A stretch of 64,000 bases of DNA from Pseudomonas sp. S06B 330 (lineage in GTDB: Bacteria; Pseudomonadota; Gammaproteobacteria; Pseudomonadales; Pseudomonadaceae): positions 2,910,501 through 2,974,500 of the forward strand of contig NZ_CP088149.1 in the NCBI RefSeq assembly GCF_002845275.2, in the 5' to 3' direction. The notes below the pieces were generated by a model, which was given only the letters and a program-made list of their open reading frames with translations, was not told the DNA's origin and ran no database searches. The translations under genes were made by a program, and so were the position numbers. Shown here piece after piece: positions 9,033-17,735 of the stretch (positions are counted from its first letter, which is position 1; every line of letters begins with the position of its first letter).

Positions 9033-10349
9033 ATGAACAACAACAAAGAACCAGAGACGCACCTTCAGCCACAGGCTATCGGTATGCCTCGCGTGTTGCG
9101 CGCACACCAGCCTGATCGAGAGGCTCGAGCTTTTCTGCGCCTGGCGAACTTCTCCACGAGTCTGCGACCTGCCGAAGACTACTCGCTGCCCAGGTTGCGC
9201 CAGGGCTGGCGCTTGACAGCGCTGGCTCTGGGGCGCAATCCGCAGGTGGCTTCGGTGACCGAACAACTGATCGACGGGCCGGATGGCGCAATCGCGTTAC
9301 GCATCTTCAAGCCTGACAATGCACAGGCGACGCGGCCTGCTTTCATGTGGTTTTTCGGCGGCGGCTTCATCATCGGTGATCTGGATACCGCTGACGGTAT
9401 TTGCCGCAGCATTGGCCTGGCGGCCAATTGCATCGTGATTGCCGTACGTTATCGTCTGGCGCCAGAGCATGATCTGTCTGCAGGCCGCGCCGACGCCATC
9501 ACGGCACTTGAGTGGGTGGCAGAAAATGGAGCGCAGTTAGGTATCGACACCACACTGCTGGCGATCGGCGGCGATTCGGCGGGTGGCAATCTCTGTGCTG
9601 CCGTTGCCCAGGAAAGCGTGCGCCGTGGCGGCCCTGCGCTGCGCCTGCAAGTGCTGGTGTACCCGGCAACCGAGCTGGTGGAGAAGTTTCCCTCCTATGC
9701 GCAGAATGCCTACGGTCGGACTTTGTTGACCGATCATGCCGTGCAATGGATCGAACAGACCCTGGCGCCTTCGCTCGCCACACTGGACCTGCTCGACCCC
9801 TGGTACTCGCCTCGGCGCAGCCCCGATATGCGTGGTCTGGCGCCGGCCGTTATCGTCAGTGCCGGTTTCGATCCGATCCGCGATGACGGGCTGGATTATG
9901 CCGCGCGTCTGCGCGCTGCCGAGGTGCCGGTAGAGCTGTTGCACTACCGGGGTCAATTTCATGGATTTCTCAATTTCGATTCCGTCAACGGCGCCAGCCG
10001 TGATGCCCTGCAACGCATCGGTGAGGCGCTGATCAGGGGGTTCGCCGGTCAGCCGGCGGCGGACAGGACGATCGAGATCGCCGACAGACAGCCACGCAAG
10101 CATTCGCGCCTGCGCGCCACCGTCGGTGAACTGGCGACTTCTACCTTGACTACCTGGGTGGTCACCGAGCGCTGGGGTGTCGCCTTGTTGCGCCTGCTGG
10201 CGCCAAAGACCGCCAGCGCCTGCCGACTGCTCATCAAACCTTTGCTCATACCCACCGTAACCATCCGGCGCAAAGCCATTTCCGGCCTTGACCGGCTGGC
10301 TGCACGTCAAACCTGGCCGACAGAAAAAAACTGCCCCATGAAACCTTGA
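9033..10349 (+). CDS. HSL-type alpha/beta hydrolase with C-terminal extension
   Basis: This 438-residue protein contains a hormone-sensitive-lipase family esterase domain. Nucleophile Ser182 lies in GGDSAGG, the acid is in SAGFDPIRDDG, and the His is in GQFHGF. The oxyanion HGGG motif reads FFGGGF (107-112), so its conserved His is replaced by Phe. After the domain there are about 100 extra residues rich in Arg and hydrophobics, not part of the family core. The ATG at 9033 has GGAG 5 bases upstream. As the first gene of the operon with the PHA synthase and racemase, it may release an acyl chain from an ester or CoA thioester; the substrate is unknown. Confidence 0.82.
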   Translation: MNNNKEPETHLQPQAIGMPRVLRAHQPDREARAFLRLANFSTSLRPAEDYSLPRLRQGWRLTALALGRNPQVASVTEQLIDGPDGAIALRIFKPDNAQATRPAFMWFFGGGFIIGDLDTADGICRSIGLAANCIVIAVRYRLAPEHDLSAGRADAITALEWVAENGAQLGIDTTLLAIGGDSAGGNLCAAVAQESVRRGGPALRLQVLVYPATELVEKFPSYAQNAYGRTLLTDHAVQWIEQTLAPSLATLDLLDPWYSPRRSPDMRGLAPAVIVSAGFDPIRDDGLDYAARLRAAEVPVELLHYRGQFHGFLNFDSVNGASRDALQRIGEALIRGFAGQPAADRTIEIADRQPRKHSRLRATVGELATSTLTTWVVTERWGVALLRLLAPKTASACRLLIKPLLIPTVTIRRKAISGLDRLAARQTWPTEKNCPMKP

Positions 10350-10363
10350 GCGAGGAATACGCC

Positions 10364-10768
10364 ATGGCATTACCTGATCCGTTGAAACTGTATCGCGAGG
10401 CTATTACCCGGTTCGAGAACGGCATCAATGCCCTGGCCGCCCGTCACATCGATGCCAAAGAGGTGGGTCGGGTGATTGACCAGTACACGAGCGTCTCGTT
10501 TGGCCTGCAGCACCTGTCGCAGACCTCGCTGCAGCGTTTGCACAAGGGCCTGGACTTGCCCAGCCGAGGAGAAGTAGACGCCCTTGCCGCTGCCTTGCGG
10601 CGTGTAGAGGACAAACTCGATCAATTGCTTCCAGTGTTCACCAGTGCGGCGGTTGCACCTAGCCCTCCGCGCACCCGGCGTCCGCTGGTTGAGGTGCAGG
10701 CGACGCCGCTCAAAGCGGCAACCAAACGTAAACGCAAGGCAGGAAATGACGATGACGCGACTGCATGA
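10364..10768 (+). CDS. Small phasin/PhaE-like protein
   Basis: The protein has 134 residues. The N-terminal 60 residues are a phasin-like amphipathic helix (LKLYREAITRFENGINALAA), followed by a predicted helix ending VEDKLDQLL. It closes with a Pro-rich linker and a Lys/Arg-rich tail (ATKRKRKAG) that resembles DNA- or granule-binding tails of phasins. GAGGAA lies 8 bases before this ATG. Its 3' end overlaps the PHA synthase gene by 17 bases. Class III and IV synthases need a partner subunit (PhaE or PhaR), and this is the obvious candidate, although it is much shorter than classical PhaE. The family assignment is tentative. Confidence 0.6.
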   Translation: MALPDPLKLYREAITRFENGINALAARHIDAKEVGRVIDQYTSVSFGLQHLSQTSLQRLHKGLDLPSRGEVDALAAALRRVEDKLDQLLPVFTSAAVAPSPPRTRRPLVEVQATPLKAATKRKRKAGNDDDATA

Positions 10769-11828
10769 CAACAAAGCGGTCGACTTTTCGTTGACTGACA
10801 GGCTGCGCACGGAAATCAGCATGATGGTTCAGCGTGGCCTCAAGGGGCTCGAGTACCTCAGCACGCCACCGCCAGCCGTTGGCATGACGCCCAAAACCCT
10901 GGTGCATCGTCGCGGTACTTTGTGCCTATACCACTATCATCCGACATCGGACGAAATTTACCGCGTGCCGCTGTTGTTCGTGATGGCGACGACCAGCAAA
11001 GCGGCGATCTTCGATCTGGTGAAGGGGCAGAGCCTGATCGAGTTTCTGCTTGCGCGCGGTTACGACGTCTATGTCATGGACTGGCATGCGCCGAGCCGCG
11101 AAGAGTCGCACCTGAAGCTTGAACACTACGTACTCGACTTCATTCCCGATTGCATTCGCCGGGTGCAACAACGATCCGGCGAGCAAGACGTCACCCTGAT
11201 TGGCTACTGCATGGGCGGTGTCCTGGCGACGCTGTACGCCGCATTGCACCCCGATGGCCCGCTGAAGAATCTGGTGTGTTTCACCACTCCGGTCGATTGG
11301 ACAAAGATGCCCCTGGCCAAACAGCGTCACTTCAAGGCCGAGCGCCTCATCGAAGCAAGCGGGCTGGTAGCGCCGCAGACCATCGTCAAGGCCATTGAAT
11401 TGCACCGTCCGGCCAGCCGCTTGGTCGGCAAGGCACGACTGTGGGACAACATGTGGAATGACGATTACGTCAGGGGATTTCGCGTGATGGCGCGGTTCAG
11501 TGATGAAACTTTACCGCTTCCCGGCGACTATTTCCGTCAGATTCATCAGGAGTTGGGGCAAAACAACGCGCTTTATGAAGGTGGCTTGCGTATCGGGGGG
11601 AGGGCAGTGGAACTGAAGAATATCGAAGTCTCGCTGCTGCACATCATCGCCCAATACGACTCGCTGGTGCCACCGGCGTGCGCGCAACCCTTGGTGGCTC
11701 GCGTGAATTCACCAGACAAGGAGGAGCTGCTGCTTGCGGGCGGCCATGTCAGCCTGGTGGCGGGGCCGGCGGCGGTCAAGCGGATGTGGCCTAAGCTTGA
11801 TCAATGGCTGGGCGCACGGTCCATGTAA
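10752..11828 (+). CDS. phaC: Class III-like polyhydroxyalkanoate synthase
   Basis: The protein is 358 residues from the ATG at 10752, which has AGGA about 7 bases upstream. The long open frame upstream is not used. The modified lipase box GYCMGG places the nucleophile at Cys153, with Asp303 in AQYDSLVPP and His332 in GGHVSL. These positions nearly coincide with the Cys149/Asp302/His331 triad known for the class III enzyme of Allochromatium vinosum, and the length matches that class rather than the approximately 560-residue class II enzymes of Pseudomonas. The predicted substrate is an (R)-3-hydroxyacyl-CoA. A CoA-transferring or hydrolytic role is the alternative. Confidence 0.82.
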   Translation: MTRLHDNKAVDFSLTDRLRTEISMMVQRGLKGLEYLSTPPPAVGMTPKTLVHRRGTLCLYHYHPTSDEIYRVPLLFVMATTSKAAIFDLVKGQSLIEFLLARGYDVYVMDWHAPSREESHLKLEHYVLDFIPDCIRRVQQRSGEQDVTLIGYCMGGVLATLYAALHPDGPLKNLVCFTTPVDWTKMPLAKQRHFKAERLIEASGLVAPQTIVKAIELHRPASRLVGKARLWDNMWNDDYVRGFRVMARFSDETLPLPGDYFRQIHQELGQNNALYEGGLRIGGRAVELKNIEVSLLHIIAQYDSLVPPACAQPLVARVNSPDKEELLLAGGHVSLVAGPAAVKRMWPKLDQWLGARSM

Positions 11829-11891
11829 ACACGGCAGCACGCACCTGGTGCTGCAACGAGCAATCTCCCTGAAACGAAAGAGAACCCTACG

Positions 11892-13022
11892 ATGCCCGGA
11901 CCTCTGGCAGGTGTGAAAGTACTGGAAATGAACGCCATCGGCCCTGTGCCGTTTGCGGCAATGATGCTGGCAGACATGGGCGCGCAGGTCACCTGCGTGG
12001 ACCGTCACGTGCCGGGCTTTCTCAATGCCGATGGCAGTTTGCTCAAGCGCGGGCGACGTAGCATCGCCATCGACCCTCGCAAACCTGGCGCCGATGAAGT
12101 GCTGCTCAAGCTGATCGATGACGCTGACGTGTTGATTGAAGGGTTTCGGCCCGGCGTGATGGAGCGGCTGGGGCTGGGGCCGGACGTCTGCTTGCAGCGC
12201 AATCGCAAACTGATCTACGGGCGCATGACTGGTTGGGGCCAGAGCGGGCCGCTGGCCCATGCCGCGGGTCACGATATCAACTACATCGCCTTGTCGGGGC
12301 TGCTCAATGCCATGGGCCATGCCGACCGGCCGCCAACCCCACCCCTGCACCTGGTGGGTGACATGGGCGGCGGGGCGATGTTTCTCCTGACGGGCATTCT
12401 TGCGGCGCTGTTCGAGGCACAAAAATCCGGCCTGGGGCAAGTGGTGGACGCGGCTATATGTGACGGCACGACCCTGCTCGGCAGCATGTACTACGACCTG
12501 CGTCAGCAAGGCCAATGGACAGATCAGCGCCAGAGCAACATGCTCGACGGCGGTGCACCGTTCTATGGTTGCTACGCCTGCGCCGATGGCAAGTTGGTGA
12601 CGGTTGGTGCGATCGAGCCGCAGTTCTACCAACGGCTGCTCGAACTGTGCGAAATCGACGACCCGGACTTCACGGAGCAATGGCAGCGGCAAGCATGGCC
12701 TGCGTTGCGGGAAAAGCTCGCGGCCGTGTTTCTGTCGCGCTCGCGTGATGCCTGGGTGGCATTGCTGGAAGGCACGGATGCCTGTTTCGCCCCGGTGCTG
12801 GACTTCAACGAAGCACCTGAGCACCCGCACAACCAGGCCCGTGGCCTGTTCATGGAAACCGCAGGCGTGTTGCACCCGGCACCGGCGCCACGCCTGAGTC
12901 GCACGCCGGTCAAGGCCGGTGCCTTGGTGAAAAACGGCGAACACACCCTGGAAATCCTTGAGCAACTGGGCTTAAGCGCTGCGCAGATCGATGCCCTGCG
13001 CAAAGGTGGCGCGATTGTCTGA
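11892..13022 (+). CDS. Alpha-methylacyl-CoA racemase (family III CoA-transferase fold)
   Basis: This 376-residue CaiB/BaiF-fold protein aligns with alpha-methylacyl-CoA racemases rather than CoA-transferases. His127 (AGHDINY), Asp157 (VGDMGGGAM) and Glu242 (IEPQFY) fall one residue from the His126/Asp156/Glu241 active site known in the mycobacterial racemase. The enzyme would epimerise 2-methylacyl-CoA so that stereospecific dehydrogenases can act. It lies between the PHA synthase and an acyl-CoA dehydrogenase pair in one apparent operon. A paralogue is at 40810. Confidence 0.88.
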   Translation: MPGPLAGVKVLEMNAIGPVPFAAMMLADMGAQVTCVDRHVPGFLNADGSLLKRGRRSIAIDPRKPGADEVLLKLIDDADVLIEGFRPGVMERLGLGPDVCLQRNRKLIYGRMTGWGQSGPLAHAAGHDINYIALSGLLNAMGHADRPPTPPLHLVGDMGGGAMFLLTGILAALFEAQKSGLGQVVDAAICDGTTLLGSMYYDLRQQGQWTDQRQSNMLDGGAPFYGCYACADGKLVTVGAIEPQFYQRLLELCEIDDPDFTEQWQRQAWPALREKLAAVFLSRSRDAWVALLEGTDACFAPVLDFNEAPEHPHNQARGLFMETAGVLHPAPAPRLSRTPVKAGALVKNGEHTLEILEQLGLSAAQIDALRKGGAIV

Positions 13023-13047
13023 GCGGGACCGCCGATCGCCCACCCAG

Positions 13048-13069
13048 CCCCCCCCTTCCGTGGGGGGGG
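13048..13069. promoter_or_regulatory. C8/G8 hairpin element upstream of acyl-CoA dehydrogenase pair
   Basis: Eight C (13048-13055) and eight G (13062-13069) flank TTCCGT. The element sits about 91 bp before the dehydrogenase start. It could be an internal promoter operator or an intercistronic hairpin. It belongs to the set of G/C-tract elements described in the findings. Confidence 0.45.
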
Positions 13070-13159
13070 AGATGCCGCTGAGCAATCTTCTACCGTGACT
13101 GTCAGTGGGCCAGTGACGCTGTCCTTGCCCACTTTCAGCCGAATCTGAGGAGTCGTTCA

Positions 13160-14353
13160 GTGGATATCCAATTCACCCCTGCCGAGTTGGCCTTCCGAGA
13201 GGAAGTCAGGGCGTTTTTGCGTGACAGATTGCCTACCGATATCGCCGCGCGCGGTCGCCATGGCAAGCGTTTCAACAAAGAGGACCAGGTCACCTGGATG
13301 CGTCTGCTCAATGAACGCGGATGGCTGGCGGCCAGTTGGCCGGTAGCGTTTGGCGGTACTGGCTGGGGCGCGGTGGAGAAACACATTTTCGAGGAAGAGT
13401 GTGCGGCGTTCGGCGCTCCCTGGGTCGTGCCGTTTGGGGTCAACATGGTCGCCCCGGTGATCATCAAGTTTGGCACCCCCGAACAACAGGCGCGTTTTCT
13501 GCCGCGCATTCTCAGCAGCGAAGACTGGTGGTGCCAGGGTTATTCCGAGCCGGGCGCCGGTTCTGATCTGGCCGCGATCAAGACCCGCGCAGTTCGTGAA
13601 GGTGATCACTACGTGGTCAACGGCCAGAAGACCTGGACCACCTTGGCGCATTATGCCGACTGGATTTTCTGCCTGGTGCGCACCGACCCCGAAGCGCAAC
13701 AGCAGCGTGGCATCAGCTTTCTGCTGATCGACATGAAAACCCCGGGCATCACGGTGCGCCCGATCATCACCCTCGATGGTGAGCATGAAGTCAACGAAGT
13801 GTTCTTCGACAACGTGCGCGTGCCGGTGGACAACCTGGTCGGTGAAGAGAACAAGGGCTGGACCTGCGCCAAGTATTTGCTGACCCACGAACGCACGAGC
13901 ATTGCCGGAATCGGCCAGGCCAAGCAGATGCTCGCCCGGCTCAAACACATTGCCAGCCAGGAGCAGTGCGACGGCCTGCCCTTGATCGATGACATCCAGT
14001 TGCGCATGCAAATCGTCGAGCTGGAGATCCAGTTAATGGCTATTGAAATGAGCAACTTGCGCATTGTCGCCGCCGCCCGCGATGGCGGTGTTCCGGGCAC
14101 TGAAAGCTCGTTTCTGAAGATAAAGGGCAGTGAAATCCGCCAGGCCATCACCTACCTGATGAGTAAAACCCTGGGCCCCTACGCCATGCCGTACGTCGAA
14201 GAAGAACTGGGCTATGTCAAACAAGCGGATGTGTACCGCGACTACAGCACCACGCCGGCCAGCCAATACCTGGATATGCGCAAGACTTCGGTGTACGGCG
14301 GTTCCAACGAAATCCAGAAGAACATCATCGCCAAGATGATTCTTGAGCTGTAA
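13160..14353 (+). CDS. Acyl-CoA dehydrogenase, alpha-like subunit of a pair
   Basis: The 397-residue protein starts at GTG with GAGGAG 8 bases upstream. FAD/substrate motifs include WWCQGYSEPGAGSDLA and VVNGQKTWTT. The C-terminus has VYGGSNEIQKNIIAKMIL, so the Glu found at the YEGT position of classical enzymes is Gly. The next gene is a second, divergent dehydrogenase 14 bases away. Adjacent unequal FadE pairs are known to form alpha2-beta2 heterotetramers in steroid and other bulky acyl-CoA degradation, and I infer the same here. Confidence 0.85.
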   Translation: MDIQFTPAELAFREEVRAFLRDRLPTDIAARGRHGKRFNKEDQVTWMRLLNERGWLAASWPVAFGGTGWGAVEKHIFEEECAAFGAPWVVPFGVNMVAPVIIKFGTPEQQARFLPRILSSEDWWCQGYSEPGAGSDLAAIKTRAVREGDHYVVNGQKTWTTLAHYADWIFCLVRTDPEAQQQRGISFLLIDMKTPGITVRPIITLDGEHEVNEVFFDNVRVPVDNLVGEENKGWTCAKYLLTHERTSIAGIGQAKQMLARLKHIASQEQCDGLPLIDDIQLRMQIVELEIQLMAIEMSNLRIVAAARDGGVPGTESSFLKIKGSEIRQAITYLMSKTLGPYAMPYVEEELGYVKQADVYRDYSTTPASQYLDMRKTSVYGGSNEIQKNIIAKMILEL

Positions 14354-14367
14354 GGGGTATACCGATC

Positions 14368-15510
14368 ATGGACTTCACACTTTCTCAAGAGCAGCAAATG
14401 CTGCAAGACACCGTAGCCCGTCTGGTGCGTGACAATTATGGATTCGAAGCACGCGAGCAGTTCGCCGAAAGCGATCTGGGCTATAGCGTGGACTTCTGGC
14501 AGCAGATGGGAGACCTGGGGCTGACCGCTGTGCCATTTGCCGAAGAACTTGGTGGATTCGCTGGCAGTGGCGTGGAAACGATGCTGATCATGACCGAGTT
14601 GGGACGTGGCCTGTGCCTGGAGCCCTACCTGCATTCGGTGATCTTTGCCGGTGGCTTGTTGGCCCAAACCGGTAGTGATGAGCAGCGTAGTCAGTGGCTG
14701 GCGTCTGTTGCCAGCGGGCAGTTGCAAATGACCGTGGCTGTCGACGAACCGACCAGCCACTACCAATTGCACGACGTACGCACTCGTGCCGAAGCGGTGG
14801 AGGGCGGCTGGAGGCTCAACGGGCGTAAATCGGTGGTCGTCGCCGGGCACAGTGCCGGGATGATTCTGCTGTCGGCACGTACCTCCGGCAGTGATCGTGA
14901 TGAAACCGGCATCAGTTTGTTTCTGCTCAATCCGCAGGCACCGGGCGTCAGTCGTCGCGTCTACCCGACCATGGATGGCCGTAAGGCGTGCGAGCTGTAC
15001 CTGGACGACGTTTTCGTCAGTTCCACCAATGTTCTCGGCGAACCCGGCCAGGCCTTGGCTGCGCTGCGTTATCAGCAAGGCCGTGCACTGGCGGCACAAT
15101 GTGCCGAAGCGGTGGGTAGCATGGAGACGGTCTGCAGCCTGACCCTGGACTACCTGAAGACGCGCCAGCAGTTTGGCCAGGTGATCGGCAAGTTCCAGGC
15201 CCTTCAGCATCGCATGGTGGACATGCGCATCGAACTGGACCAGGCCACCTCCATGGCCATCCTCGCCGCTTGTGTTGCCGATGCGCCTGACAGCGACGAG
15301 CGCAGCCGCACGCTGGCTGCAGCCAAGGTGCTGGTCGTACGCGCTGCGCGCTTCATCGCCGATCAGGGTGTGCAGTTGCACGGTGGTATTGGCCTGACCT
15401 GGGAATACGCGTTGTCACATCACGCCAAGCATTTGCTGATGATCAGTCATCAATTCGGTAACGACGACCATCACCTCAAGACTTACAGCCGGTTACTGCA
15501 GGTTCATTGA
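14368..15510 (+). CDS. Acyl-CoA dehydrogenase, beta-like subunit of a pair
   Basis: The protein has 380 residues. It has the acyl-CoA dehydrogenase fold (FTLSQEQQMLQD start, REQF, then QFGQVIGKFQALQHRMVDM and LHGGIGLTWEY), but the C-terminus lacks the Y(E/G)G(T/S)xEIQ segment of complete enzymes. This is the pattern of the partner subunit in alpha2-beta2 dehydrogenases, where each subunit supplies part of the FAD and active site. It is followed directly by a strong terminator, so it ends the operon begun at 9033. Confidence 0.83.
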   Translation: MDFTLSQEQQMLQDTVARLVRDNYGFEAREQFAESDLGYSVDFWQQMGDLGLTAVPFAEELGGFAGSGVETMLIMTELGRGLCLEPYLHSVIFAGGLLAQTGSDEQRSQWLASVASGQLQMTVAVDEPTSHYQLHDVRTRAEAVEGGWRLNGRKSVVVAGHSAGMILLSARTSGSDRDETGISLFLLNPQAPGVSRRVYPTMDGRKACELYLDDVFVSSTNVLGEPGQALAALRYQQGRALAAQCAEAVGSMETVCSLTLDYLKTRQQFGQVIGKFQALQHRMVDMRIELDQATSMAILAACVADAPDSDERSRTLAAAKVLVVRAARFIADQGVQLHGGIGLTWEYALSHHAKHLLMISHQFGNDDHHLKTYSRLLQVH

Positions 15511-15537
15511 TAGCGGCCTGGATCGAACATCCCCTTT

Positions 15538-15561
15538 AAGGGCCTGCGGGCCCTTTTTTTT
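15538..15561 (+). terminator. Rho-independent terminator
   Basis: AAGGGCC and GGCCCTT form a 7-bp stem around TGCG, followed by a run of T. It lies 28 bases after the stop of the beta-like dehydrogenase and ends the esterase-to-dehydrogenase operon. Confidence 0.85.
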
Positions 15562-15897
15562 CGGGAAAATTTCCCGTCATGGGGCGGTCCGTGTATCGCA
15601 CCGGGGACACGTTCGTTGATCTGCGTCCAAGGGTGAGATCGCTCGGCGTTACTCCACCTGCAGCCCCTCATCGCTTATTCAACAATCCCCCCCTATTTCC
15701 CCCTCCAGCGGGTGGGAGTGATGACCGGCCCGGCTCTTAGGATCGAACCGCTCTAATCAAAAACTACAAGAAAACACCGAGGAAGACCTGCACGTGAATA
15801 TCGCCATCAGCGCGACCTTCAGTTCGCTTCTGCTGCCTTTGCGCTTTGTAGCAGAAGCCCGCTCGCGTCGTACTTTTTCGCACAATTGGAGTGCCGC
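15562..15897 (+). promoter_or_regulatory. Promoter region of the DUF1302/DUF1329 operon
   Basis: This gap of about 335 bp contains no credible gene. At 15687-15716 it carries CCCCCCC, then CCCCC and a GGGTGGG tract, about 180 bp before the DUF1302 start. The element resembles those upstream of the other operons in this block. No clear -35/-10 pair could be assigned by eye. Confidence 0.4.
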
Positions 15898-17709
15898 ATG
15901 AGAACAACAATAAAACAGGCCGGCTTTCGCACCCATCTGCTGACAGCTGCAGTTGCCATTGGCATGAGCACCCAGGCTTACGCCGTCAATTTCACGATTG
16001 GCGAAATCGAAGGGCAATTCGATACATCGCTGTCCATGGGCGCCAGCTGGGCGCTGCGCGGGGCCGACCCTGATTTCATTTCCCCGTTTAACGCGCAAGG
16101 TGTGCGGGGTAATTCGTCGTCGCGGCTGTCGGACGATAACCGCCTGAACTTCAAGAAGGGTGAAACCTTCTCGAAGATATTCAAGGGCATTCATGACCTG
16201 GAACTGAAATATGGCGACAGCGGTATCTTTGTGCGCGGCAAATACTGGTACGACTTCGAACTGAAGGATGAACACCGGCTGTTCTACGACATCGACGACC
16301 GCGGCCGCCAGGACATGGCCAAGGCGTCCGCTGCCGAATTCCTCGATGCCTTCGTTTACCACAACTACACCCTCGGCGAGCTGCCGGGTAACGTACGTGT
16401 GGGCAAGCAGGTGGTGAGCTGGGGCGAAAGCACCTTTATTGGCAACAGTATCAACTCGATCAACCCGATCGATGTGGCCGCCTTGCGTCGCCCAGGGGCG
16501 GAGGTCAAGGAAGGGCTGATCCCGGTCAACATGTTCTACCTGTCGCAGAACATCACTGAGAACGTCAGTGCCGAAGCCTTTTATCAGTTGGAGTGGGAAA
16601 GCACAGTCGTTGATAACTGCGGAACTTTCTTCGGCGCCGATCCTCTGGCCAAAGGGTGCTACGACCGTCAAGTGGGCGCCGGGCCGGATCTGGCACCGGG
16701 GCTCTCTGAGAACACGGCCAATCCGCCCGGTTTCAACAACAACACTGACAACGCCTACACCCCGCGGGTGAAGGACAACGAGGCCCGTGACGGCGGCCAG
16801 TACGGCCTGGCCCTGCGCTGGTTTGTGCCAGAGCTCCACGACACCGAGTTCGGTGCCTACGTGATGAACTATCACAGCCGCAGCCCGTATCTGAGCACCT
16901 TGCGTTCAACCGTGGCGTTCAACGCTGCCAACCCGATCCCGGCGCTGCGCGCTTCGCGCTATTTCGTCGATTACCCCGAAGACATCCGCCTGTATGGCCT
17001 GAGCTTCCAGACCAACGTTGGTGGCACCTCGCTGGGGGGTGAGATCAGTTACCGGCCAAACATGCCCCTGCAGCTCAACAACACCGACCTGGCGGGTGCC
17101 ACCACGGGTAACCCCTCCGCGCTGTTGAACCGTATTGGCTATGCCACCACCGCCTTGGGCGGCGAGATCAACGGTTACAAGCGCATGCCGGTGCTGCAGA
17201 CGCAGGTGTCCGCTACCCAGTTTTTCGAGCAGGTCATGGGCGCCAGTCGTCTGACCCTGGTGGGGGAGGTGGGCTACAACCGCATCAATGGGCTGGGCGA
17301 GGCCGATGGCAGTGATGTGCGCTTTGGGCGCAGCGGGATTTTTGGCGTCGGGGTGCAACCTGGACGGGCCAACGCCGCGTGTTTGAACACCGTCAATAAC
17401 CCGCAACAGGAATGCAACGACAAGGGCTTCTATACCACCGATTCCTGGGGGTACCGCGCCCGTGCCCGTTTGGACTACCCGAATGTGATCGCCGGCATCA
17501 ACCTGGCGCCGAACCTGGCGTGGTCGCATGACGTGGATGGCAATGGCCCGAACTTCGAGGAAGGGCTCAAGGCCATTAGCCTCGGTGTGGATGCCGATTA
17601 CACGAACACCTACACCGCGAGCCTTAGCTACACCGATTTCTTTGGTGGCGATTTCAATACCAACGGTGACCGTGACTTCGTCGCGCTCAGTTTTGGCGTG
17701 AACTTCTAA
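15898..17709 (+). CDS. DUF1302 family outer-membrane protein
   Basis: The protein has 603 residues, starting at the ATG with GGAG 6 bases upstream. A signal peptide ends near QAYA. The mature protein has alternating-aromatic beta-strands, opening with FDTSLSMGASWAL and the characteristic RLSDDNRLNF and VGKQVVSWGES segments, and ends in an aromatic strand (FVALSFGVNF) typical of outer-membrane barrels. DUF1302 proteins are usually encoded beside DUF1329 partners in clusters degrading hydrophobic compounds, so a role in uptake of the lipophilic substrate is inferred. Transport has not been shown by anything in the sequence. Confidence 0.88.
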   Translation: MRTTIKQAGFRTHLLTAAVAIGMSTQAYAVNFTIGEIEGQFDTSLSMGASWALRGADPDFISPFNAQGVRGNSSSRLSDDNRLNFKKGETFSKIFKGIHDLELKYGDSGIFVRGKYWYDFELKDEHRLFYDIDDRGRQDMAKASAAEFLDAFVYHNYTLGELPGNVRVGKQVVSWGESTFIGNSINSINPIDVAALRRPGAEVKEGLIPVNMFYLSQNITENVSAEAFYQLEWESTVVDNCGTFFGADPLAKGCYDRQVGAGPDLAPGLSENTANPPGFNNNTDNAYTPRVKDNEARDGGQYGLALRWFVPELHDTEFGAYVMNYHSRSPYLSTLRSTVAFNAANPIPALRASRYFVDYPEDIRLYGLSFQTNVGGTSLGGEISYRPNMPLQLNNTDLAGATTGNPSALLNRIGYATTALGGEINGYKRMPVLQTQVSATQFFEQVMGASRLTLVGEVGYNRINGLGEADGSDVRFGRSGIFGVGVQPGRANAACLNTVNNPQQECNDKGFYTTDSWGYRARARLDYPNVIAGINLAPNLAWSHDVDGNGPNFEEGLKAISLGVDADYTNTYTASLSYTDFFGGDFNTNGDRDFVALSFGVNF

Positions 17710-17735
17710 AAGCACACAGTGCAGAGGACCCAGGC

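Noticed and set aside
14242..15381. 379-codon minus-strand frame, with similar frames at 11709-12965 and 33053-34192
   Set aside because: Each is antisense to a motif-complete gene (dehydrogenase, racemase, propeller protein) and has no ribosome-binding site or family.
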